A stretch of DNA of 64,000 nucleotides from positions 124,001 through 188,000 of the forward strand of contig JACGCK010000087.1 of the NCBI GenBank assembly GCA_014925825.1, in the 5' to 3' direction. The translations under genes were made by a program, and so were the position numbers. This document shows, one piece after another, positions 35,196 to 46,477 of the stretch (position 1 is the stretch's first letter; each line of letters starts with the position of its first letter). Origin of the DNA: Pholiota molesta (lineage: Eukaryota; Basidiomycota; Agaricomycetes; Agaricales; Strophariaceae). The notes below the pieces were generated by a model that saw only the letters and a list, made by a program, of their open reading frames with translations, did no database searches and was not told where the DNA came from.

Positions 35196-36994
35196 ATGCC
35201 TCGAGAGCGCAAGACTGTCACTCCGCGGACGATTGTGATCAAACTTGGTGAGCCACCTGCTTTGCCATATCAGATATCTATTTCTAAAAGCCTCTCGCAT
35301 CACACACGCAGGCACATCATCGATCGTCCACGAAACGACCCACCAAACCCTCCTCTCCACCTTATCCGCACTCGTCGAAACCGTCGTCGAGCTGAAACGC
35401 CATGGACACAAGGTCGTCCTCGTCAGCTCAGGCGCGATCGCAGTGGGGCTCAAGCGCATGGATCTGCTGAAGCGGCCGGAGAGTCTATCAGGAAAACAGG
35501 TGTGTTTGCGCTACTATCCCTGATTCAGTTGGACTGGGCGCTCACCGGAAATTCGGAATTGGGGTTGGGTTAGGCGCTTGCTGCGATTGGTCAGGGTCGC
35601 CTTATTGCATTGTGGGACAACCTCTTCGGCCAGCTCGAGCAGCCGATTGCGCAGGTCCTGCTGACGAGAGGCGATATCTCGGATGTGCGTGGTTTTGGGC
35701 TTAATCCTCGCGCTGTGCTGATTCGGAGGGCAGAGGACGCGTTATTTGAATGCTGTAAATACTTTGAAGGAGCTTTTGAACATGGGCGTCGTGCCAATCG
35801 TGAACGAGAACGATACAATATCTGTTAGCGTAAGTGTCGATAGATTTGGTTTATTTGAGGTTGGACGACGCTGATTTGCCGAAAAACAGGAAATAAAATT
35901 TGGTGACAACGATACATTATCAGCCATTACATCGTCTATGGTCCATGCCGATTACCTCTTCCTACTCACTGACGTCGATGGTCTTTATACATCCAATCCC
36001 CGAAAAGATCCTACGGCGAAGCAGATTGAAGTTGTCACTTCGATAGCGGCGATTCGTGGACAAGGCAAGTCTTTATTTTCTGTATTCCATGACGTCGTTT
36101 AACTTTTTATCTTCCAGTGAGCACCACCACGCTTGGTTCAAGTCTCGGTACAGGCGGTATGGAAACGAAACTCATCGCAGCAGACATCTCCACCGCGGCA
36201 GGCGTGACCACAATCATCACCTCGAGCAAGCACCCAGAGAACATCTTCGACATCATCGAATACGACATCCACACTTCCCCTCACAAGCGCCCCAAATCCA
36301 CCGACACCGCGCCGCTGCACCCACCCACCCCCGCGCCCCCGCGCCCGCCGCACACCCTGTTCACCGCCGCCCCGGAGCCGATGCGCGACCTCAAGGCGTG
36401 GACGAGCCACACGCTCAACCCGTCGGGGAGCGTCGTCATCGACGCCGGCGCGTACCACGTGCTCTCGAAGCGCGAGTCCGGCGGCCGCCTGCTCGCCGCG
36501 GGCGTCGTCGGCGTCGCCGGGCCCTTCGCCGCGGGCACGGCGGTGCGCGTCGTCATCCGCCAGCGGCGCATCGGCGCGGAGCAGCGGGAGGAGGAGCGGC
36601 GCGCGTATCTGAGGGCGCTGGAGACGACAAGGCCGAGCTCGCCGCATGCGGCGCGGGCGTTTGAGGCGGATGATGCGGTGGAGGTGGAGGATGCGCGGGA
36701 GGAGCTGTATAAGGTGGAGGACGTGGGCGGGGTGGAGGTGGGTGTTGAGGCGGGAGAGGGCGAGGTTATCGAGGTCGGCCGAGGGCTGGCGAATTATAAT
36801 TCGGCGCAGATCTTGGCTGTGAAGGGGCTGAACAGGTGTGTGGTTATACCGGAATATATTTTATTGAGGGAAAGCTGATGATGTCTATCATATCTAGCTC
36901 ACTGCTGCCACAAGTATTGGGGTATGCGGATTCCGAGTATGTGGTGGAGAATATCACGATTCGCGTGCCGTTTTCTCCGTCTTCTTACGTCTAG
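35196..36994 (+). CDS. PRO1: Glutamate 5-kinase with PUA domain
   Basis: Seven exons (35196-35247, 35312-35499, 35574-35684, 35734-35829, 35890-36064, 36118-36835, 36898-36994) total 1437 nt, 478 aa, in frame. It catalyses the first step of proline synthesis, phosphorylating glutamate. Amino-acid-kinase motifs in order: [64 protein letters not shown] and [10 protein letters not shown]. The C-terminal part is a PUA domain ([14 protein letters not shown], then [16 protein letters not shown]), as in yeast Pro1. An Ala/Glu-rich insert sits within the PUA domain. Intron 5 (36065-36117) uses a GC donor (AAG|GCAAGT) and an ordinary AG acceptor. The reading frame demands this splice. Confidence 0.93.
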
Positions 36995-37634
36995 ACTGGA
37001 ACAATCAAGTCTGTCTTTTTTTATTGGCTGTCCGACCTCGTATAGAGCTCGTTATACCACCGCATTCTCACTCCATTTAGAACCATCGCACACTTATAAG
37101 CTCGCCCACATGGTCGGGCCGGTTTCCATACATATCTTCGCAGCGCCCAAGGACCTAATTCTACTCTAATAATATGGAAGAGCACACTTTGCCTTTCCCA
37201 TTCATTGTGAAATATCCAGCTGTTTGACCGCGCTTCTGCCTCATCGGAGTTGGTGACTGACTGTAGAAGCTTCGAAAGTGCCAGAAGTTGTACACGGCTC
37301 GATTGAAGTTGACACTTCGATGTGCAGAAATTGGCCGCCCTATCAACACGAGCAGGATCCGAGCTCTCCGCATCTTTCTGTGAGGAACGTTCGCTACTGG
37401 AGCCAATGCGCTCGCTGTGGATGTTACGAGAGGCGATGAGAAGATGAGAGGACAGCCGGCATGTATGGTGCGGTGGCTGTGGCGGATATTTGCCGGCCAA
37501 ACAAATGTGATTTTAGGAAGATAATTTTTGTTTGGAGCGATCCCCTTCTTTCTTTCTTCGTCTTTGTCTGCTCTCTGTTCTCCATCATCTCTATGCAATA
37601 GTTTATATCTTCATCTTATTACCCTCTATTCGTC
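36995..37634. other. Intergenic region between PRO1 and PRS
   Basis: 640 bp holding the 3' end of the kinase gene and the promoter of the PRPP synthetase gene. I see no gene. Confidence 0.5.
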
Positions 37635-39023
37635 ATGTATCACAATAACTCTATCCGAATCCTCGCAGGTCCGTGCTCAGACGCCTTGTCTCAAGCCAGA
37701 CACCCCTGACTGACCTACTCGCGTGCACCGTAAACAGGGAATAGCCACCCCGAGCTCGCCCAAGCAGTGGCCGAGCGGTGAGCTGCTGTCGCGCTCATGG
37801 CGCATGGGCACAGTCATTCATGTCGCCGTAATAACACACAGGCTTAACGTTCCCCTCGTCCCCGTCACCGTCAAAAAGTTCTCCAACGGCGAGATCAACG
37901 TCAAAATCTCCGAGTCCGTGCGGGACGAGGACGTCTTCATCATCCAGTCCGGCTGCGACGACGTCAACGACAACTTCATGGAGCTGCTCATCCTCATCTC
38001 GGCGTGCAAGACGGCCTCGGCGCGCAGGATCACCGCGGTCATCCCGTGCTTCCCGTACGCCCGCATGGACAAGAAGGACAAGTCCCGCGCGCCCATCACC
38101 GCGAAGCTCGTCGCGAACATGCTCGTCGTCGCCGGCTGCGACCATGTCATCACCATGGACCTGCACGCGAGCCAGATCCAGGGCTTCTTCGACATCCCGG
38201 TGGACAACCTCTGGTCCGAGCCGCTTATGCTCGGCTACATCAAGCGCCAGATCCCGGGCTGGGAGGAGGATGGGATCATCGTCAGCCCCGATGCTGGGGG
38301 TGCCAAACGGTGCGTCTAGGTTTTTTCTCTCTCCTTCCTGACTCTTGTTGCGTAACGAGAGCCCCCGTGGCTAATTATACATTCGTTCGAAGGGCCACTG
38401 CAATGGCAGACAAACTCGGAGTCGAGTTCGCCATCATTCACCGGAAACGGGCCGGCAAATCTATGTCTGCACCCGACCACATGGAAATCCTCGTGGGTGA
38501 TGTGAAGGACAAAGTAAGTAATGCATTATGGGCTTTTTGCTTCCATTGGATAATTTGTTCATCGACATTAAAGGTCGCAATCCTTGTTGATGATATGATT
38601 GACACCGGTAACACCCTCACGCTGGCTGTGAAGACACTCCACGAGAAAGGAGCCAAAAGGATCCATGCTCTCATTTCACATGGTCAGTCCTATTCATTTT
38701 TTATCATCACTAACCCTCCTCATGTGTGCGGTAAATAGGACTCTTGTCCGAGACGAATATGGCGTTGATAGAAGAATTACCTATCGACCAGTTGGTGGTA
38801 TGTCTCCCATTTCCGCTCCCATATCGATGTACCTCATCGCGTCTGCCACAAACAGGTTACGAACACCATCCCACAAAAACAGCACCAGAATTTGTGCAAA
38901 AAGTTGGTGACGATTGACGTCAGCCCAACGATCGCGGAGAGCATTCGTCGCACGCACAACGGTGAAAGTATCAGTCTGCTATTTGGCGACTGGGCAGAGA
39001 CATCAGGAGTTGAGATTTTGTAA
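37635..39023 (+). CDS. PRS: Ribose-phosphate pyrophosphokinase (PRPP synthetase)
   Basis: Seven exons (37635-37668, 37738-37777, 37842-38309, 38393-38513, 38574-38682, 38739-38797, 38856-39023) total 999 nt, 332 aa, in frame. The first two exons are 34 and 40 nt. They are needed for the N-terminal motif [19 protein letters not shown]. Other family hallmarks: [17 protein letters not shown], the PRPP signature [30 protein letters not shown], and the pyrophosphate loop [15 protein letters not shown]. The enzyme makes PRPP from ribose 5-phosphate and ATP for nucleotide, His and Trp synthesis. Fungi have several PRS paralogues; I cannot say which one this is. Confidence 0.94.
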
Positions 39024-40146
39024 ATTTCATATGGACGCCTTCGACGGTTTATAGCATCGGCGACTACTTGCAACTGTACAATTTTCACCCCTCATATTGT
39101 TCATTGTTCTCTTGTGCTGCATGGACGTTTCATATCCCGGTTGCTTGACCGCGACTCATCATGATCACTGACTAGATAAAATATATGTAAGGATAGATCT
39201 GCAGAGAGTAGATATACTCGAAATTTACAGGTTATAAATGGCTTGATTTTGTGATTTGAACTTGAAGGAGTAACCAACGTTGATGTACTTTCACTTCATC
39301 TTATCTTATCCGTTCTGATTTAGCCATCTCGTTTCTTCCTTCCCAGATCGTTCAATCAGGACTTTCCATTAGATCAATGACTATGCCCTCTTCTTCGACG
39401 GTCGTCCAATGAAGGCTTTCGACTAGATCAGTGACTGTACCCTCGCCAGCGAGTCCCAGCTTTCGAATTTCGACAATCAGCCTGGCACTGTCTGGCATAG
39501 TACATAAATCGACATCGACCCCTCTATATGCATCTATGTCATGCATGATGCAGCCTCCCACCCCCCACTCTGGCAGCGCTCGACTCATCTGACCACTGAA
39601 CTAGCCGTCTATCCTCGCCGGCGGTGCAATCTATGATGCTCCGTATAAATGGAAATGCATATCTGACAGCATTGGATTCGCTTGTCTGTCTATTCTGGTG
39701 GGCCTCTCGTATTCCTGCCTCCAGAATCTACGCCATCGAATAGAATTTCTAAGGTACCCAACTTGGCTGGTCACGGTGGCGCTGGCGATGGCGCGGACTT
39801 TACTCCAGTGATTAACGCAAACTCAAAGGTCACTCCCAGAGAAACAAGCCAAACGGGCAAATGCTTAAGGGAATCCCTTTGGTGGTGGTGCATTCCTATC
39901 CACTGCGGTGAATGGATCATGGGTCGCATGATCCTGTGCTCCCCATCTTTTGAACTTGAGCTTATTTGAACGCTGCCACAAATCTATGCCTTCTGCTATC
40001 TTTGAAGCACTATATTCATCGTCTTATCATAAGACCCGAGACTAGGCCGAGCCTTTTCGACGAGATATAAAAGGGGTATTCTTTCGCCCACCCTGCCTCA
40101 CCTCCAGAATATTAACCACCACTTTCGATCTTCACATCCAACAACA
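39024..40146. other. Intergenic region upstream of the metallothionein
   Basis: No gene supported. A 29-bp imperfect direct repeat lies around 39363-39440. The metallothionein promoter is at the right end. Confidence 0.5.
40065..40074 (+). promoter_or_regulatory. TATA box of the metallothionein gene
   Basis: ATATAAAAGG about 75 bp before the start codon. A strong TATA box suits an inducible small gene such as a metallothionein. Confidence 0.6.
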
Positions 40147-40372
40147 ATGCAATCCGTACGTGTTGCTTCGTTGCTTGAGGAGCTTTATCCATAAATTCAT
40201 GGCGTCGTCGTTTCTCCTCTAGACCACCTCTGCCCCCGTCAACCAAGCCTGCGGGAACAACACTTGTAACTGCAGCTCAAAGTATGTCAGCTTGATCTTT
40301 CCTCTATTTCCAGATTCATTGAGGAACCGTACTAGCTGCGGGTGTGCTGCGGGAGCTTGCAAGTGCAAGTAG
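40147..40372 (+). CDS. Metallothionein, 34 aa, seven Cys
   Basis: Three tiny exons: 40147-40155 (9 nt), 40223-40281 and 40336-40372. They join in frame to MQSTTSAPVNQACGNNTC and then NCSSNCGCAAGACKCK. The cysteines fall in the order C-x4-C-x-C-x3-C-x-C-x4-C-x-C, the C-x-C pattern of fungal copper/cadmium metallothioneins. The size matches the 25-40 aa proteins of Neurospora and Agaricus. It should bind Cu(I), Zn or Cd in the cytosol. Two 54-67-nt introns make up more of the gene than its exons do, so automated annotation is likely to miss it. A TATA box lies 75 bp upstream. I did not identify metal-response elements with confidence. Confidence 0.85.
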
Positions 40373-41227
40373 ATGCACCTCGTCTGTCTGTACGAATATC
40401 GGCGCATGAATATGTTGGAAACGTCTCGAGGTCACCGTCCCAGATGATATCTCCCAATCTATGTACTTATGTCTCCACAATGTTGAACTAATTCATGAAT
40501 CCCTATTGCGTATCTTCTCTCTATGTCCAAACGTAAAAGCCAACTCATCCGAAGCACATAATATCCAAAGCCCTTTCGGAACACATGTTCCATTACTACG
40601 TGACTACTATGCCCATCGAACATCCCGTACATCGTTCGTAAAATACATTATAGAAGAGAAGAGGGTTCCAAACAAAAATGCCTAGCATAACTAAGCATCG
40701 CACATACTCGTCATAAGAATCTATATCGTTAATATATGTCCTCTAAATCCATGAGAATCCAATTACATAAGTACACCAAACAAAATCCATTGATAAAACC
40801 TACGAAGAACCTCCAGCCATTGGATGACCGGCGGACACTAATTTGTCAACGCCAATGCCAATGCCAATGCCAATTAGACCTGCCGCAAAAATACACCATC
40901 AACCCAAAAGCCTTCACGTCCATCCGCCCGCAGGAGAGCCGCCCATCCTCCTATAGCCTCCTATCCTCCAGATGCCTGATTTGGCCATTTCCGGCCGAAT
41001 GCGCGCACTTTTAAAAGTACTGCAATTAGAGGATCGGTCGGTGGGTGCGGCATCGCGGATGACGAGGGAATTATGCCCAGGATATGTATCAGGCAGGCAA
41101 GCAGCGTCCCCTTCCCACGGCAGAAGACAGCGCCGCATAAAAACCGAGTCCAGAAAGAACGCAAGGGGCACAATCGTCGCGGCACGCGCTCAGAGCACAC
41201 CCCATCAGGCGTTCGCCCTGCCCCGCC
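40373..41227. other. Intergenic region
   Basis: 855 bp between the metallothionein and the convergent unknown gene. It includes a short CCAATG tandem run (about 40852-40876). I see no gene. Confidence 0.5.
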
Positions 41228-42852
41228 CTAGATGCCCTCGAAGTCATACGCGACCTTGCCCGCGCCCGCGCCGCCGTACGCGTCGTCCGAGATGCTGATG
41301 TTGCGCAGCAGCGGGTCCAGCGACGCGAGCTCGTCCTTGATCCCGTTCCGCGCGAACTCGTCGAGGTCCTTCAGCAGGCCCGAGGTGATTTTCTGTATCA
41401 GAAAGAATCCGATAAAAGGTTAATACGGAAAACGGACTCTGGATCCCATGAATAAGAAGCGCACTTTGAGTTTCGAGTCGATCTTGAGCACCATGTCGCC
41501 CAGGGCGCTGTTCCACCCGCCCGCGACGGAGTTCGGCATCCCGCCGCCGATCATGCCCTGGCCCGAGGGCCCCGACGCGGCGTTCGCGATGCCCCACAGG
41601 CTGCCGCTCATCTCCGCCTCCGGCAGCCCGGGCACCGTGTACGCCGCCGGGGGCTGGTGCAGGTTGGGGTTCGACTGCTGGTACGGGTTGGCGTTGCCGT
41701 TGGCGAGGTTCTGCGAGGAGACGGAGTGTTCGTTCGAGTTCGAGAAGAGGTAGGAGACGCCGGGGTGCGGGGAGAGGAGCCCGAGGGGGCCCATCATCTG
41801 TTGTGAGGAGTGCGGGAAGGGAGAGGGGCCGAGGAGCTTTGAGATTTTGTTGTAGACTTCGGATAGGACGTCCAGTAGTGAGAGTAGTGTTTGGTGATAG
41901 TCGAGGGGAAAGGCTGCGTATTTCGAGGTTAAGAGGTATGGATGAATGGTCAGAATATCTGGGTATCGATGCGAAATCGCTCACAATTGAGGGTGTAACA
42001 AGAAAAGACGCGTCGGCGGAGCTGTCGGTATATGACCCTGTATATTCGGCTATGCCTTTTTTTGATTGCTTGTTTTTGTTAAATTTTATGCGAGGCTGGT
42101 GTCGTCGTCAGCAAAGGATTTTCTGAGGACGTGGAATGGCATACTATTTTCGACTTGTTATCCCCCTCCTCTTTCGCCTGGTCATATTCCGTGATGGTAT
42201 TGATCAGGCCGCGTAGGAGGTCGTTCGGCTGGTTGATGTCCAGTAGCGCTGATAGTGAAAGTCCCAGGATGGCGAAACGAGCCGTTCTGCGATGACCAGT
42301 CCATCATGTTAGAGGGATCCATGACGTGCGGATAACTGGCAGAGCATACCGTTTCTTCATATCTGTATTATTGAATACTTTATCAAGTTCTGAACGCGAA
42401 ATCAAGATAGTATGAAACCAGTGGCTCCGTCTAAGGAAAGTCATGAGATTAGCGAGACAAAGTGATGCACAGGTTCACGCGAAGACATACCCTTCATGTA
42501 TATTCCTGATATACGTGAGCGTAATTATTCGCTTCTGGACGAGATCCCGCAGGTACTCGACGGATGTGCCCTGGCCGAGGGGCGGGCTCTGGGCACCAGC
42601 CAGCGTCGATCCGACGGTATCTGAATGCAGCGACTGCGCATCCCACTCCCGCGCGAAGGGGGTGGAGGAGGTCGGGGTGGCGGCGGAGAAGTGCGAGGTC
42701 GAATTGTTGGTGCCGTTGGACGCGGCGAGGTTGAGCGGGGGCGGGACGGAGGAGGACGACGGGGGGTTGGACTTGAACGACGAGAGCAGGTTCTGCGCAG
42801 ACGACTTGCGCCGCATCGCCGGGCGTTGTGGATCTTGGGGGAAGTGGGACAT
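41228..42852 (-). CDS. Conserved fungal protein of unknown function
   Basis: Six exons 42852-42491, 42430-42350, 42286-42145, 42049-42037 (13 nt), 41958-41465 and 41392-41228 total 1257 nt, 418 aa. The 13-nt exon is required to keep the frame. The protein has a Ser/Pro-rich N-terminus (MSHFPQDPQRPAMRRKSS), then a helical domain with VQKRIITLTYIRNIHEG, HWFHTILISRSELDKVF and ARFAILGLSLSALLDI. Further on are PLDYHQTLLSLLDVLSEVY, a Gly/Asn-rich linker, and a C-terminal helix (SGLLKDLDEFARNGIKDEL). I do not recognise a named family. Its start is 132 bp from that of NTF2 on the other strand. Confidence 0.75.
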
Positions 42853-42984
42853 TAGGGGGGTATATGTACCGTCAACGCAGAGCGTGGCCCTTAGCGACAA
42901 CGGGAGAGGCTGTGTCACGTGCGGTTCGTCCTTTCGCCGCCATCTTGAGCGTCTCGCGATCATCTATCGCTCTCATCAACAACC
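42853..42984. promoter_or_regulatory. Shared divergent promoter of the unknown gene and NTF2
   Basis: 132 bp between the two start codons (42852 minus, 42985 plus). No TATA box is seen. Both genes probably share control elements. Confidence 0.55.
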
Positions 42985-43570
42985 ATGGCAGACATCAACG
43001 CCGTCGCGAAACAGTTCACCGACTTTTACTACACAACATTCGCCAACAATCGGCCAGGTCTCAAGGCCCTCTACGTCTGTCCATGCCCCCCGTTTTTCTC
43101 TGATATCGTCGCTGATCAGATCTTAGCGCGACCACTCCATGCTCACCTTCGAGGGCAATCCGATCCAAGGAGCCGTGAGCATTGCGGAGAAGCTCGAGGT
43201 GTGTCTCCTTCTCATCTGTTTTGATTTTGCTACATTTTCGCGTGCAGGGCCTCCCTTTCCAAAAGGTCCAGCACAAAGTCACCACCCTCGACGCGCAGCC
43301 GTCCTCGCCATCGATCGCCAGTCTCCTGGTCAGCGTTACAGGGCTTCTGCTCGTAAGATCCAGACCTCTCAAATTTCCAGCCCATGCCGAACTCATGTTG
43401 TCTCCCAGGTCGATGACAGCGAGAACCCGTTGAACTTCAGCCAGGTCTTCCAACTCATTCCCGAGGGCGGCTCGTATTATGTGTACGTTCCCACCGATGT
43501 CGCATCCCTACCGTTCATTGAAACAGATCTGCGTAGATTCAACGATATCTTCCGCCTCAACTACGGCTGA
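42985..43570 (+). CDS. NTF2: Nuclear transport factor 2
   Basis: Five exons (42985-43074, 43127-43198, 43248-43352, 43409-43482, 43537-43570) total 375 nt, 124 aa, the usual NTF2 length. It starts MADINAVAKQFTDFYYTTF and continues with RDHSMLTFEGNPIQG and KVQHKVTTLDAQP. It ends with NPLNFSQVFQLIPEGGSYYV and FNDIFRLNYG. NTF2 carries Ran-GDP back into the nucleus through FG-nucleoporins. All family landmarks are present and in frame. Confidence 0.95.
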
Positions 43571-43727
43571 ACGACGTTTTTCAAGATGTGTATGTTACGG
43601 GGGTTTGACGTAGAGCTCATAAATTTAACTGTTGTATTCACTGGATTTCTTACAATATCACCTCAGACCCCATAATCTGCGTTGCAGGGGTTGTCACAAA
43701 TGCCGTTTCATGGATGTTAATATGGTG

Positions 43728-45427
43728 TCATACGCGTTTCCTGACATTGATCATTGAAATTTTATTTACAAGGCATTTACCAAGGTGTGATGATGAAGAC
43801 CGCCGTCTCGCAGAAGACTTTGCTGTCTGAGATTGAGTTTGGCCGTCATCATCGTCAGCCTGACAAGACGCCAACCCCATCGTAACGAGCTCATTCCCAG
43901 CCTTGATGTAGTAGTAATCTCCTAAAGGGTTTCAAAAAAAAACGGCAGTATTAGGAAACCCAAAACCTGATTGATGAAACCCAACCAATCACGCACCATA
44001 GACAATACCCGTCAGCAGATTACCACCGGCTCGTTGACGGTCCCGTTCGACAGCAGGCTCTGCCAGGAGGGTCTCCACGCAAGCGTCGTGATGTTGCTCA
44101 GGATCTGGAGCGCACTGTTCGTCCACATCTGCCTCGCGGCGGCTGTGGTTTCCTGCTGTGCGAGCAGCAACAGCCCGTTGGCGGCGATGGTGGCGGCGGA
44201 CGAGTCCGCGGGACGCGGCGGGGGCGTCAGAGGGGCGTTGAAGTCCCTGTGGATGTTGCGCCAGTAAGTGAAAGTTGCGAGCGTCTGACAGGAAGAAAGA
44301 AGGCTGACCAGGTACGATGCCATCCGATGGCAGGTTGCCAGGAAATACGTCGCTAGTCTGCGTGAAGTAGCCAGATAGTTCGTGTTGTTTGTCCGTTTGT
44401 ACACTGCAGACGAATGATTTGTTGTGCCCATTGGAAAATTATCAGAGAGATAGACATACTGTTTGCAAATCCATAGATGCCCCACGCCTGTCCTCGCGAC
44501 CAGTGCTGTTGTCCGCATATCCTTGGGCTGTCCTTTTCCTGATGACGACACCCGTGGTGGAATTGTATTCAACGACATGCCATGTGGACCCTGTAAAGAA
44601 GTTAATGTTATTCAAAATTAGCGATCCCAGAATAGATGCTCATAGAAGGCAGTTCCAGACTGACCATCCGTCCGGATGTGGTTCTTCATCGTGGTATCTG
44701 CATGGGTAGTTGCGATGTTTCGGAGTGTCGCATTGCCAGTTAGATCGCGGATTGGAAAAGGACTTCGAGATTCATCATGTTGTCGATGATGACCTGCAGC
44801 TCGTCAGCGGCGACAAGTTAATGCCTTCACCACCAGCATACCTGAAAATCTGTAGGATCAGTCGTGTCCCAGCTTCTGGTGCAGCCAACGACTGGATTGA
44901 AGCGCGCCGCGAGCATCGTCGCAAAACGGTTGATCGCGTCGATCGCGGTCTGGTTCGTGGGGTTTCTAATAATAAACCGTAAACGAGAATGTCATCTAAA
45001 TCGAACGTTACGCACACCAGCAGCTCTTCCACGAACGGGAAGCTAATGAACCCCACATCGTGCCCGATGCCATGGTTCGCATCCAGGTCCAGCAGGCCGT
45101 TGCTCGCGGCCCGTCCGAGGTCCAGCCATCCGCTTGCCCCAGCCCGTTCGCAGACGTCGCGCCGCACAGCGTCTTCCGCGTGTTCAGCGCGTATCCGGTG
45201 ACGGGGAAGAAGCCCGACGTCCATGTATCCGGAGAGAAGAACAGCCATTTTCCTGCGGTGGTGTCGGTGTATTGCGGGTATTGGATGGGGTGGGGAGGGC
45301 CCGAAGGCGGCGGCGACTTTGGCGGGCACCAAGGGAGAGAAAGCTCGGCCGGGGCGGACGCTGCGAAGGCCAGCGCGGACAGCTTTAGGGAGAGGAGGAG
45401 CGCGGCGAAGCGGAGGGTGCGCGGCAT
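43728..45427 (-). pseudogene. GH88 unsaturated glucuronyl hydrolase, at least five frame breaks
   Basis: The product begins with a signal peptide (RTLRFAALLLSLKLSALAFA), so it would be secreted. Conserved GH88 segments appear in order but in shifting frames: FSPDTWTSGFFP, GHDVGFISFPFVEELL, NLTGNATLR-like LTGNATLRNIATTHAD, SRGQAWGIYGFAN, NYLATSRRLATYF, LPSDGIVP, then TGIVYGDYYYIKAGNEL. Each junction needs one extra base: near 45124-45135, 44744-44750, 44500-44508, 44332-44340 and 44025-44032. No introns of plausible length fit these points. The family removes unsaturated uronic acids from pectin or glucuronoxylan breakdown products. The reading frame continues ~50 codons past the usual family end. 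Either the gene is decayed or the consensus has lost bases; see the matching pattern in the dynamin gene. Confidence 0.78.
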
Positions 45428-46477
45428 CGTGGTTGGGTGTGTCTGGTCAGCGTACGAGCTACCTCTGGAAGAGAGGGGGTTGAGGGTGCGCGTTCGGCGG
45501 AAGGTGCGCGGTTCTGGACTTTTTATAAGAGGTGGAGGAATTCGCCGGACCGACCGCGGCCTGCGGGCTAGATGTATCTGGTGTTATATATCCAGAGGAT
45601 GCGGAAAGTTGGCCGACTTGGAGGGGAACATATAGAGAGGGCGCGAGGACGGGGCACGAGTTGCGGGCTTACATATGGTGGTGCATATATGATGGATGTC
45701 ACAGGGCTCGGAATTTGTCTTCTTCTGCAGCTCTTTGGCAGCTCAGCTGCAGCTTCAATTTTTTATTTGCCCGGCCCATTTGCCGTGGCACTTGAAGCTT
45801 CATATTGGATTCACCATGTGACGGTGATGGGATGACGTCCTTTCGAGAATCGGAGTTTGGGAAAGAAGGTTGAGGTATTGCTGAAGGGAGGTTCTGTAGG
45901 TGCTGGGAGGGTGCTAGGGCACACTTTCCAAGGAAATGAAAGATCATACATAGTTCCTCGCTGGCACGAAAGCGAGTACCAAGCGAGTACCGCAAGATAC
46001 GTTTTTGACAAATAGAAGGTGAAGCGTTCGCCGAAGAGGGAGTCGTCATTGGCTATATGAACAAGAATAAAAGAGGGATCAAAATTTCATTAGATCCATT
46101 GCTCCTGTCGCATGGACTTTGTACGGTAGGAGCGTCTGCAAGTGACATAAACGGTCTCCGCAGTCCGAATACTTATCACGGATTTCAAGTAGCCACGTCC
46201 TGGCCACGTCAATTTGCGGAAGTCTACAACAGTTGTGGGTCAAGAAATGGATCAGGTGAAGAGGATGGGTTGACAAAAGATGTGTATTGAATAGCGCAAG
46301 GGGAGACGGGGTGCGCAGTGGAGGCGAGTCAATGTGGCTTGATTATCGGTTGTTTGGCTCGGGCGTCCGCAGTACACAGCTGCACTGCGCCGCGACCCCT
46401 CTGCCGCATTTCCTTCCTTTAATACCACTGGCACCGTCCTGCACTTTCCTCTCATTTCTTTCACGAACAACTAGAAC
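45428..46477. other. Divergent intergenic region
   Basis: 1,050 bp between the starts of the GH88 gene (minus) and the dynamin gene (plus). No further gene is supported. Confidence 0.5.

Noticed and set aside
45532..46049. Short open frames between GH88 and the dynamin gene
   Set aside because: No recognisable content; the interval is the promoter space of two divergent genes.
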